Under the pieces are notes generated by a model, which saw nothing but the letters and a program-made list of their open reading frames with translations, did not search any database and was not told the DNA's origin. Positions 16,083 through 23,409 of a DNA stretch of 64,000 bases are shown piece after piece (positions within the stretch are counted from its first letter, which is position 1; each line of letters starts with the position of its first letter). The stretch is from NCBI RefSeq assembly GCF_001014615.2, contig NZ_LBCQ02000004.1, positions 1 through 64,000 of the forward strand, given 5' to 3'. The stretch is from Aquamicrobium sp. LC103. Lineage in GTDB: Bacteria > Pseudomonadota > Alphaproteobacteria > Rhizobiales > Rhizobiaceae. A program made the position numbers and the translations under genes.

Positions 16083-16098
16083 AATCTCCTGAGATTGT
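16083..16098. promoter_or_regulatory. Inverted repeat just before mgtE
   Basis: CAATCTC (16083-16089) and GAGATTG (16092-16098) form a perfect 7+2+7 palindrome 18 bp before the TTG start. It could be an operator or an RNA hairpin close to the AGGAGG ribosome binding site. Confidence 0.4.
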
Positions 16099-16116
16099 CG
16101 TTGGTAGGAGGCGCCG

Positions 16117-17535
16117 TTGGAAAACATGAACGAAACCGCTCCAGGCGCCGGCACCGCGGACGGCGCGCGCGCCGACATCTATGACGAGGACGGCGTCATC
16201 CGCCATTCCTTCCTCGACCACGTCAACGCGGCGATCGCGGACGGCGACACCGGCACCCTCAGGGAAGACGTAGGCTCGCTGCACCAGTCGGAAGTGGGCG
16301 ACCTGCTCGAGGCGCTGATGCCGGAGCAGCGGCGCGAGCTCGTGCGGCTGATGGGCACGGATTTCGACTTCACCGCGCTCACCGAGGTCGACGAGGCGAT
16401 TCGCCTCGACATCGTCGAGAACCTGCCCAACGAGCAGATCGCCCAGGCCGTCCAGGAGCTCGATTCCGACGACGCGGTCTACATCCTCGAGGACCTCGAC
16501 CAGGAGGACCAGGACGAGATCCTGGCGCAGCTTCCGTTCACGGAGCGCATCCGTCTGCGCCGTTCGCTGGACTATCCGGAAGAGACCGCCGGCCGGCGCA
16601 TGCAGACCGAATTCGTCGCCGTGCCGCCGTTCTGGACCGTCGGTCAGACGATCGACTACATGCGCGAGGACAACAATCTTCCCGACAGCTTCAGCCAGAT
16701 ATTCGTCATCGACCCGACCTTCCGCCTCGTCGGCGCGGTCGACCTCGACCGCATCCTGCGCACGCAGCGCTCGGTGCGCATCGAGGACGTCATGCACGAG
16801 ACGCGCCACGCGATTCCGGCGACGATGGACCAGGAAGAGGCCGCGCAGGTCTTCGAGCAGTACGATCTGCTCTCCGCCGCCGTCGTCGACGAGAACGACC
16901 GGCTCGTCGGCGTGCTGACCATCGACGACGTGGTCGACGTGATCCAGGAGGAGGCGGAGGAGGATCTCCTGCGCCTCGGCGGCGTCGGCGACGAGGAGCT
17001 TTCCGACAGCGTGCTCGCCGCCTCGCGCTCGCGCGTGCCGTGGCTGATGGTGAACCTGGTGATGGCCTTCCTCGCCGCGTCCGTCATCAGCCTGTTCGAC
17101 GCCACCATCCAGCAGATCGTGGCGCTTGCGATCCTCATGCCGATCGTTGCGGGCATGGGCGGAAATGCGGGCTCGCAGACCATGACCGTCACGGTGCGCG
17201 CGCTCGCCACGAAGGATCTCGACATCTACAATGCCGGCCGCATCATCCGCCGCGAGATCGGCGTCGGCTTTCTCAATGGAATCATTTTCGCGACGCTCAT
17301 CGGCATCGTCGCCGGTTTCTGGTTCCAGGATGCCGACCTCGGCGTCATCATCGCCACAGCGATGGTGATCAACATGTTCGTCGCCGCCTTCGCGGGCATC
17401 ATGATCCCGCTGCTGCTCGACCGGTTCGGCGCCGACCCGGCGGTGGCGTCGGCCGTTTTCGTGACGACGACCACGGACGTGGTCGGCTTCTTCGCCTTCC
17501 TCGGTCTCGCAACATGGTGGTTCGGCCTGTTGTGA
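16117..17535 (+). CDS. mgtE: Magnesium transporter MgtE
   Basis: A 472-residue Mg2+ channel/transporter of the inner membrane. Order: acidic MgtE N-domain (about 15-150, with DAVYILEDLDQEDQDEIL), paired CBS domains (about 155-280), then five transmembrane helices from about 305. The conserved pore segment reads MPIVAGMGGNAGSQT. Cytosolic Mg2+ binding to the N and CBS domains closes the pore in characterised homologues. A TTG start at 16117 is preferred since AGGAGG lies 5 bases upstream; an ATG three codons later would be 14 bases away. No recognisable Mg2+ riboswitch was found upstream. Confidence 0.95.
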   Translation: MENMNETAPGAGTADGARADIYDEDGVIRHSFLDHVNAAIADGDTGTLREDVGSLHQSEVGDLLEALMPEQRRELVRLMGTDFDFTALTEVDEAIRLDIVENLPNEQIAQAVQELDSDDAVYILEDLDQEDQDEILAQLPFTERIRLRRSLDYPEETAGRRMQTEFVAVPPFWTVGQTIDYMREDNNLPDSFSQIFVIDPTFRLVGAVDLDRILRTQRSVRIEDVMHETRHAIPATMDQEEAAQVFEQYDLLSAAVVDENDRLVGVLTIDDVVDVIQEEAEEDLLRLGGVGDEELSDSVLAASRSRVPWLMVNLVMAFLAASVISLFDATIQQIVALAILMPIVAGMGGNAGSQTMTVTVRALATKDLDIYNAGRIIRREIGVGFLNGIIFATLIGIVAGFWFQDADLGVIIATAMVINMFVAAFAGIMIPLLLDRFGADPAVASAVFVTTTTDVVGFFAFLGLATWWFGLL

Positions 17536-17577
17536 TCGACGCCGGAGAAGCTGGTCTTTTCCCTCCGGAATTGACTT

Positions 17578-17585
17578 TTACGTAA
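17578..17585. promoter_or_regulatory. TTACGTAA core, possible LiuR-type operator
   Basis: TTGACTTTTACGTAAGTG (17571-17588) contains the 8-bp palindrome TTACGTAA. LiuR-class MerR regulators in proteobacteria are reported to bind TTTACGT-containing palindromes, so this could be an autoregulatory site 143 bp before the MerR gene. The extended symmetry is poor. Confidence 0.35.
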
Positions 17586-17727
17586 GTGCCATGCGAAATT
17601 CGCCGACTGAGCATCGGTCCCGAGGTGACAGGTTCGCCTCCGGGTCGCCCGGTGCTCCAACAAGGATCGCCTTTGCGCATCGATTGTGGCACCTGGCGGT
17701 CCCGCCAACGGCAGGATTGGATCGGCG

Positions 17728-18114
17728 ATGCGGGAATTTTATTCGATTACCGAACTGACCCGCGAATTCGGCATCTCGACGCGGACGATCCGGTTCTACG
17801 AGGACGAAGGCCTCGTCCAGCCGGTGCGCCGCGGGAGGACCCGGCTCTTCCGTCCGTCCGACCGCCATCTCATCCGTCAGGTCATCCGCGGGCGCCGGCT
17901 CGGCTTCTCGATCAACGAGATCCGCGAGATCATCCAGATCTACAAGGAGCCGCCGGGCGAGGTCGGGCAGCTCAAGCTGATGATCAAGCGCATCGAGGAA
18001 AAGCGCGAGGAACTGCGCCAGAAGCGGCGCGACCTCGAAGAGACGCTTTCCGAGCTCGACCACGCGGAGGAATCCTGCGTCGAGCGGCTGGTCGAGCTCG
18101 GCGTCAGCACCTGA
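17728..18114 (+). CDS. MerR-family regulator, LiuR-like
   Basis: A 128-residue DNA-binding dimer. The MerR helix-turn-helix reads YSITELTREFGISTRTIRFY at residues 4-23, followed by the winged part with RLFRPSDRHL and a long C-terminal dimerisation coiled coil (about 75-118). It lacks the cysteine cluster of metal-sensing MerR proteins apart from one C-terminal Cys. It resembles LiuR, which controls leucine/isovalerate catabolism in proteobacteria, but no such genes are in this window. It follows mgtE by 192 bp. Confidence 0.88.
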   Translation: MREFYSITELTREFGISTRTIRFYEDEGLVQPVRRGRTRLFRPSDRHLIRQVIRGRRLGFSINEIREIIQIYKEPPGEVGQLKLMIKRIEEKREELRQKRRDLEETLSELDHAEESCVERLVELGVST

Positions 18115-18117
18115 TCG

Positions 18118-18507
18118 TCAGTCCGCAACGCGCGGCTGGCTGGCTCCGACCGCGTGATCGACGACGGAACGCCACGAGCCGTCCGGTTGGCGTCTGGCGA
18201 TCTCCGCCGAGCTTCCCTCGGCGATCGGCCTGCCTTGGGTATCGCTGATCGACCAGTCGGCGCGCAGCAGCGCCAGATCGCCCGAGACGATGCAGAAATT
18301 GTTTCGCGAGATCATCCTTCCGGAAAGATCCAGCAAGGCGCGCAGCGAGGCTTCGATGGCCGGCAGGCCGACATCCGTCGCCTGTGTCTGGGCGTTCTGG
18401 TGTGCTGCCCCGCTCTCGTAGAGCGAGAGCATGCCTTCGAGGTCTCGCGCGTTGTACAAGCTCGCAAATGTTGCATTGAGCTCGCGCGGATGCATGACTT
18501 TGACCAT
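18118..18507 (-). CDS. SnoaL/DUF4440-like NTF2-fold protein
   Basis: A 129-residue cone-shaped NTF2-fold protein (FASLYNARDLEGMLSLYESG near the start, then WRSVVDHAVG at the end). Members include ketosteroid isomerase-like enzymes and binding proteins; the catalytic role is not predictable. AAGGA lies about 9 bases before the ATG. It is divergent from the HxlR regulator with a 77-bp shared intergenic region and is a likely target of it. Confidence 0.82.
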   Translation of the reverse strand: MVKVMHPRELNATFASLYNARDLEGMLSLYESGAAHQNAQTQATDVGLPAIEASLRALLDLSGRMISRNNFCIVSGDLALLRADWSISDTQGRPIAEGSSAEIARRQPDGSWRSVVDHAVGASQPRVAD

Positions 18508-18584
18508 GGGCTTGTCCTTTCGATTCACCGGAATCGGGTTCAAGCACGCCGCCACGGAACTATCCAAACGGGAAGGAATGGCCA

Positions 18585-18965
18585 ATGCACGCCGAAACGA
18601 AGCTGCCGGGCCTCGCCGAAGAGCCGTCCGCGAGACGACCGGATGAGTGCGTGGTCGAGTTCTGGCTCGCCCTTCTCGGACATCGCTGGAACGCGCTCGT
18701 CCTCTGGCATCTGAAAGCCGGAGCGAAGCGCAATGGCGAGCTGATGAAGGCGCTGCCGGGCATTTCGCCGAAAGTGCTGACGGAGCGGCTCGACGCGCTT
18801 TGCGAAACGGACCTGGTGACGCGGATCTCGGAAGCCACGTTTCCGCGCGGCGTCACCTATCTGCTGACCCCGAAGGGGCGACGGCTCGTCGCGATCCTCG
18901 ATCAGCTCGACATCTGGGCGCGGACCGGCCGCGGCGGGAGCGACGACCCTGCGTTAACGACCTAG
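18585..18965 (+). CDS. HxlR-family transcriptional regulator
   Basis: A 126-residue winged helix-turn-helix protein. It has the HxlR pattern LLGHRWNALVLWHL, NGELMKALPGISPKVLTERL and a wing GVTYLLTPKGRRL. The conserved N-terminal cysteine (DECVVEF) could sense electrophiles, as in YodB/HypR relatives. It is divergent from the SnoaL-like gene and is likely its regulator. It overlaps the converging methyltransferase gene by 4 bases. Confidence 0.92.
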   Translation: MHAETKLPGLAEEPSARRPDECVVEFWLALLGHRWNALVLWHLKAGAKRNGELMKALPGISPKVLTERLDALCETDLVTRISEATFPRGVTYLLTPKGRRLVAILDQLDIWARTGRGGSDDPALTT

Positions 18966-19438
18966 ATCCACCGCCTGACGCGTTTGGCGTAGTCGCGGTA
19001 CTTCTTGCCGAAACGGGCCTCGAGATGCTTCTCCTCGCGCTCGATCGCGAGCTTCTGGGTGACGAACGCTGCGACCAGTCCGAATACCAGGAACCAGGCG
19101 ATGCCGGAGATCAGTCCGATCCCGAACATGATCATGGTGTTGCCGAGATAGATCGGGTTGCGGGTGAAGGAGAAGGCGCCGCTCGTCACCAGATGCTCCG
19201 AGGCGCGATGGGGCAGGACGGTCGTTTTGGCGCGACGCATCGTCTGCATGGCGGAGACGTCGATCGCTATCGCGCCGAGCACGACCAGCAGGCCGACGGC
19301 GAACAGGAACTCCGACAGCGGCGAACCGAACCAGGGGAGGGGAACGAGCCAGCCGGCGATGACGCTGACCGCGATCGCCGCCAGATAGATCAATGGCGGC
19401 CAGGGTAGCGTGTTGGGTCTTTCCTGGAATTCGGCCAT
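18962..19438 (-). CDS. Isoprenylcysteine carboxylmethyltransferase-family membrane protein
   Basis: A 158-residue integral membrane protein of the ICMT/PEMT superfamily, with about four helices and the C-terminal SAM-binding signature GAFSFTRNPIYLGN...EREEKHLEARFGKKYRDY. Bacterial members methylate unknown small molecules or lipids. The start codon shares TGATG with the stop of the upstream DUF1624 gene, so the two are translationally coupled. The end overlaps the HxlR gene stop. Confidence 0.88.
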   Translation of the reverse strand: MAEFQERPNTLPWPPLIYLAAIAVSVIAGWLVPLPWFGSPLSEFLFAVGLLVVLGAIAIDVSAMQTMRRAKTTVLPHRASEHLVTSGAFSFTRNPIYLGNTMIMFGIGLISGIAWFLVFGLVAAFVTQKLAIEREEKHLEARFGKKYRDYAKRVRRWI

Positions 19439-20412
19439 CACTGCTCCTCCTCGACCGACACCTCGCTGTCGAATGTGCACGCGCTCACGATTTCCTGCAA
19501 CCGGGAGGCGGTTTCCGCGCTCGGGCGGCCTTCATAGACCTCGGCGAAACGGCCTTCCGATTCGAGCCGGTCGAGCACGCAGACGCAGTAGAGCGAGCAG
19601 AACTCGGCCGATTCGGTCGCTTCGCACTGCGCCCGGCAGGCGCCGGTGAAGCGCGCCTCGCGGCTTGCCTCGCTCGGCGGCACGATCTGCGAGAACAGCC
19701 AGATGCAGGCGATGAGGATCGGCTGATGGGCGAGGTAGAAGGCGAGGCTGTGGCGGCCCGCGAGCTGCACCGGCTCGCTCCAGCGCCCGAGCGACCAGGA
19801 GCGCATCCGTTCGAAGAGGCCCGCACCGTCGGCCAGCTTCGCCGCCGCGATGCCGAGAAGCACGGCGCCGAACCATGGGAAGAGCGGCACATAGTCGTTG
19901 GAGCGCGGATGGGCGGAGGAGAGCCCCACCCACCAGAGCGTGGGGTGGTCGAATGCGGACGAGCGGAAATATTGCGGCAGCGCGATGACGGCAATCGCGG
20001 CAAGCACGACGACGACGGCCGGCAGGCGCAGGAAGGCGAGGCCCAGCAGGCTCGCCAGCGCGATCTGGTGCAGGATGCCGAAGAAGATGAAGCCGCCCGG
20101 CACCGCGACATAGGTGACGATCGAGATCGCCAGGGCGGCGCCGGCCACCATCGCGAGCCGCTTGAGGAAGGGTCGCCAGCGGATGGAATTCGCATGCGCA
20201 AGGAACAGGCTGACGCCGACGAGGAACAGGAAGGACGAGGCGATGGCGCGCGCGAAAAGCTTCCAGCCGCCCTGGGTCGTCAGGCCCGGATCGGCATATC
20301 CGAAGAATTCCAGGTCCCAGGTGAAGTGGTAGATCGCCATCGCGACGAGCGCGGCGCCGCGGCCAAAATCGATGGCCGTGATGCGGCGTTTGTGGTTTAT
20401 CGTGTGCTGCAC
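19438..20412 (-). CDS. DUF1624 (HGSNAT-like) membrane acyltransferase-type protein
   Basis: About 324 residues with several transmembrane helices. The N-terminus RRITAIDFGRGAALVAMAIYHFTWDL is the DUF1624/heparan-glucosaminide acetyltransferase-like opening (ID..RG...M...H), shortened here. LAGRHSLAFYLAHQPIL near residue 240 is the usual C-terminal helix signature. An odd soluble tail of about 75 residues follows, with four cysteines (CRAQC..., CSLYCVC). The GTG start at 20412 is tentative. It is in an operon with the methyltransferase. Confidence 0.82.
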   Translation of the reverse strand: MQHTINHKRRITAIDFGRGAALVAMAIYHFTWDLEFFGYADPGLTTQGGWKLFARAIASSFLFLVGVSLFLAHANSIRWRPFLKRLAMVAGAALAISIVTYVAVPGGFIFFGILHQIALASLLGLAFLRLPAVVVVLAAIAVIALPQYFRSSAFDHPTLWWVGLSSAHPRSNDYVPLFPWFGAVLLGIAAAKLADGAGLFERMRSWSLGRWSEPVQLAGRHSLAFYLAHQPILIACIWLFSQIVPPSEASREARFTGACRAQCEATESAEFCSLYCVCVLDRLESEGRFAEVYEGRPSAETASRLQEIVSACTFDSEVSVEEEQ

Positions 20413-20503
20413 TAAGTCTACCTGCGGGCCCGTGTTGGTCTGCGCTCCCCGCGCAATCGATAGCACGGAACATCGCGATCCTGCCAAGCCGAAAGGAATT
20501 CCA

Positions 20504-21334
20504 ATGCACGTAGTCGAAGCAAATGGCGCCCGCATCCCGGCTCTCGGTCTAGGCACCTGGACGCTGAAGGGCGATGATTGCTCCGAGCTCGTCCGCCATG
20601 CGATTTCGGTCGGCTACCGCCATGTCGATACGGCCGCCGGCTACGGCAACGAGGAAGCCGTGGGCGAGGGCATCCGCGCCTCGGGCCTCGACCGTGACGA
20701 TATCTTCATCACCACCAAGGTGTGGTGGACGGATCTCGCCGCCGCCGACTTCCGCAGCTCCGCCGAAGAGAGCCTCGCCAGGCTCAAGCTCGACCAGGTC
20801 GATCTGCTGCTCATCCACTGGCCGAACCCGAAGGTGCCGCTGCGCGAGACCGTCGAGGCGCTCAACAAGGCCAGGGCCGACGGGCTGACGCGGCATATCG
20901 GCGTGTCGAATTTCCCGACCGCGCTTCTCGCCGAGGCGATTTCGCTTTCCGAGGCGCCGCTGGTCGTCAACCAGGTCGAGCATCACCCCTATCTCGACCA
21001 GGGCAAGGTTTACGCGGCCTGCCGTGCCGCCGGCATGGCGATGGTCTCCTATTGCCCGCTTTCGCGCGGTGGCGACCTGTTCGCGGAACCGGCCGTGCAG
21101 GCGGCGGCGAAGGCGCATGACAAGACGCCGGGGCAGGTCGTGCTGCGCTGGCACGTGCAGCAGGAAGGCGTCGTCGCCATCCCGCGCACCACGCGCAAGG
21201 AACGTCTCGTCGAGAACGCGTCGATCTTCGATTTCGCCCTGACGGCGCAGGAAATGGCCGCGATCTCGGCACTCGCCCGCCCCGGCGGCCGCATCTGCGA
21301 CTTCGACTTCTCGCCGGTCTGGGACGCGGCCTGA
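20504..21334 (+). CDS. Aldo/keto reductase (2,5-diketo-D-gluconate reductase-like)
   Basis: A 276-residue NADPH-dependent (beta/alpha)8-barrel reductase. The catalytic tetrad is visible: Asp in YRHVDTAAGYGNE, Tyr in the same motif, Lys in ITTKVWW, His in LLLIHWPN. The C-terminal cofactor segment IPRTTRKERLVENASIFDF is typical. AAGGA lies 6 bases before the ATG at 20504; a longer frame to 20372 is not supported. The substrate is unknown. It is divergent from the DUF1624 gene. Confidence 0.93.
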   Translation: MHVVEANGARIPALGLGTWTLKGDDCSELVRHAISVGYRHVDTAAGYGNEEAVGEGIRASGLDRDDIFITTKVWWTDLAAADFRSSAEESLARLKLDQVDLLLIHWPNPKVPLRETVEALNKARADGLTRHIGVSNFPTALLAEAISLSEAPLVVNQVEHHPYLDQGKVYAACRAAGMAMVSYCPLSRGGDLFAEPAVQAAAKAHDKTPGQVVLRWHVQQEGVVAIPRTTRKERLVENASIFDFALTAQEMAAISALARPGGRICDFDFSPVWDAA

Positions 21335-21362
21335 GCCCGGGCGCCTGCGGGGCGGTGCCGGT

Positions 21363-22295
21363 TTATCGCCCCCTTATGCGCGGGTCGAGCGCGTCGCGCA
21401 GCCCGTCGCCCATATAGTTGATGCTGAGCACGGTCAGCGAGATCGCCAGCCCCGGCCAGATCACCCGCGACGGGTTGATGGTGAGGAAGTTGACGCCGTC
21501 ATAGAGGAGCCGTCCCCAGGTCGGGAAATCCGACGGGAAGCCGAGCCCGAGGAAGCTCAGCGCCGATTCGGTGATGATCGCGGTGGCGATGCCCAGCGTC
21601 GCCGACACCATGATCGGCGACAGCACGTTGGGCAGTATGTGTCGCAGGATGATCCGTCGCCCCGGCGTGCCGATGCTCTTGGCGGCCAGCACGAATTCCT
21701 GCTCCTTCACCGAAAGCACCGCGCCTCGCACGATGCGGGCGGTCTGCATCCAGCTTGTGATGCCGATCACGAAGACGATGAGGAAGAATATGCCGGTCTC
21801 CGGCCCGAACGCCTTCCTCAGCGTGTCGCGGAAAAGCATGATGATGACGAGCAGCAGCGGCAGCAGCGGCAGAGCCAGGAAAAGGTCGGTCAGCCGCATC
21901 AGCCAGCCGTCCAGCTTCCTCACGTAGCCGGCGATCACCCCGACCGTCGTGCCGAGGCACAGCGACAGTATCATCGCGGTCACGCCGACGGAAAGCGAGG
22001 TGCGTCCGCCCGCGAGCACCTGCGCGAACATGTCCCGCCCGAGATTGTCGGTGCCCATCGGATGCGCGAAGGACGGCCCCTGGTTCTTGGCGCGCACGTC
22101 GAGCGCCTTGGGATCGATGTCGTGCAGGTAGGGGCCGAAGATCACCATAAGCACGATGGCGATGAAGATGCAGGCGCCGATCACGCCGCCGCGATGCTGG
22201 CGGAACTGCCGCCAGACATCCGAAGCGAGCGTCCGCTGCCTGGTCTGCAGCGGCGCGGCGGAACCTTCGCGCGGTTTCAACACGGTGTCAGTCAT
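21363..22295 (-). CDS. Peptide-type ABC transporter permease (OppC/DppC-like)
   Basis: A 310-residue inner-membrane permease, with an N-terminal OppC segment (about 25-75) and a binding-protein-dependent permease domain (about 105-300) carrying the EAA-type loop (KSIGTPGRRIILRHILPNV). It ends the transport operon. Its start overlaps the end of the OppB-like gene by 8 bases. Confidence 0.94.
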   Translation of the reverse strand: MTDTVLKPREGSAAPLQTRQRTLASDVWRQFRQHRGGVIGACIFIAIVLMVIFGPYLHDIDPKALDVRAKNQGPSFAHPMGTDNLGRDMFAQVLAGGRTSLSVGVTAMILSLCLGTTVGVIAGYVRKLDGWLMRLTDLFLALPLLPLLLVIIMLFRDTLRKAFGPETGIFFLIVFVIGITSWMQTARIVRGAVLSVKEQEFVLAAKSIGTPGRRIILRHILPNVLSPIMVSATLGIATAIITESALSFLGLGFPSDFPTWGRLLYDGVNFLTINPSRVIWPGLAISLTVLSINYMGDGLRDALDPRIRGR

Positions 22296-23307
22296 AGCGT
22301 ATCCTCGGGTCGAGGATGCCGTAGAGAATGTCGGCGATCAGGTTGAAGGTGACGATGAGCACGGCGAAGATGAAGGTCAGCGTCTGGACCAGCGGTATGT
22401 CGGCGCCCTGGATCGCGGTGATCAGCAATTGCCCGAGCCCGTTCACGCGGAAGATCTGCTCGGTGATGATTGCGCCGGAAAAGATGGTCGGCACGCCGAG
22501 CGCGATGACGGTGACGACCGGTATGAGGCTGTTGCGCAGCACGTGGACCAGCAGCACCACGCGCTCGCGCATGCCCTTGGCGCGGGCGGTGCGCACATAG
22601 TCCTGGTTGAGATTGTCGAGCATCGAGGCGCGCACGAAGCGACTGAGCTGGGCTGCGTTGTAGAGTGCGAGCACGGTGACGGGCAGCACCATCTGGCGCA
22701 CCTGCGCCCAGAAGCTCGACCAGTCGGTGACCCGCAGCGTCGTGTCGTAGATCGAGGGGAACCAGCCGAGGTTGGCGCTGAAGATGACGATCAGAACCAC
22801 GCCGGTGAAGAAGGTGGGCACCGAAAAGCCGACCATGGAGACGAAGGTGCCGATCTGGTCGAACAGCGAATATTGCCTGTAGGCGGAAATCACGCCGATC
22901 GGCACGGCGATCAGCACGCCCACCAGATAGGACATGCCCACCACCAGCAGGGTCTGCGGCATGCGCTCGACGATCAGGTCGACGACCGGGCTGCGTGTCG
23001 CCCAGGAGCGGATGCGCAGGCGCTCGGCGGAATTGCCGATCTCGATTCCGGTCATCTTTTCAAGCACGTTCAGCGGTTCGTTGACGAAGAACTGCTCGAG
23101 CCATTTGAGATAGCGGATGTGAAAAGGCTGCCCGAGTCCGAGCGATTCGCGGATTTGCGCGCGCACCTCCGGCGGAATCGTCAGCGGCAAGTTGCCGGTG
23201 GGATCGTTCGGCGCGAGGTCGAGCAGCGCGAAGATGATGAAGCTGATGATCAGCAGCGTCGGGACGGCGAACATCAGTCGTCGAAGCGTGTAGTTCAGCA
23301 TGGACAA
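22288..23307 (-). CDS. Peptide-type ABC transporter permease (OppB/DppB-like)
   Basis: A 339-residue inner-membrane permease. It opens with the OppB signature LRRLMFAVPTLLIISFIIF and has a periplasmic loop, then the permease domain with an EAA loop (AKGMRERVVLLVHVLRNSLI). It forms a heterodimer with the OppC-like protein. About 100 bp separate it from the substrate-binding gene, and a strong hairpin lies in that gap. Confidence 0.94.
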   Translation of the reverse strand: MSMLNYTLRRLMFAVPTLLIISFIIFALLDLAPNDPTGNLPLTIPPEVRAQIRESLGLGQPFHIRYLKWLEQFFVNEPLNVLEKMTGIEIGNSAERLRIRSWATRSPVVDLIVERMPQTLLVVGMSYLVGVLIAVPIGVISAYRQYSLFDQIGTFVSMVGFSVPTFFTGVVLIVIFSANLGWFPSIYDTTLRVTDWSSFWAQVRQMVLPVTVLALYNAAQLSRFVRASMLDNLNQDYVRTARAKGMRERVVLLVHVLRNSLIPVVTVIALGVPTIFSGAIITEQIFRVNGLGQLLITAIQGADIPLVQTLTFIFAVLIVTFNLIADILYGILDPRIRYD

Positions 23308-23373
23308 GGCCTCGGGCGTGATCCGGCCATGGCGTCTGCGCCCTCACTCGATCACGGAATTTCGATTGGACGA

Positions 23374-23394
23374 CCCGCGCGCGTGGCGCGCGGG
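23374..23394 (-). promoter_or_regulatory. Intercistronic hairpin between binding-protein and permease genes
   Basis: CCCGCGCGC (23374-23382), a 3-base loop, and GCGCGCGGG (23386-23394) form a perfect 9-bp stem just after the binding-protein stop. Such hairpins commonly protect the upstream transcript and lower permease expression. No T-run follows on the minus strand. Confidence 0.6.
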
Positions 23395-23409
23395 CCGGTT
23401 GCCTCGCCG

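Larger units (their letters stand above)
15350..16116. other. 767-bp region with a gene remnant and an mgtE-proximal palindrome
   Basis: It holds the frameshifted small gene (15585-15769, minus strand) and the palindrome at 16083-16098. A minus-strand frame ending near 15874 (C-terminus FAAYAGSAKG) has mixed codon usage and no start signal, so it is not called. The rest shows nothing clear. Confidence 0.5.

Noticed and set aside
15800-16116. Mg2+ riboswitch upstream of mgtE
   Set aside because: No M-box or mgtA-leader-like conserved segments were recognised, only the short palindrome reported separately.
16179-16809. Minus-strand frames opposite mgtE
   Set aside because: They are antisense to the conserved MgtE N-domain and CBS domains and have no initiation signals.
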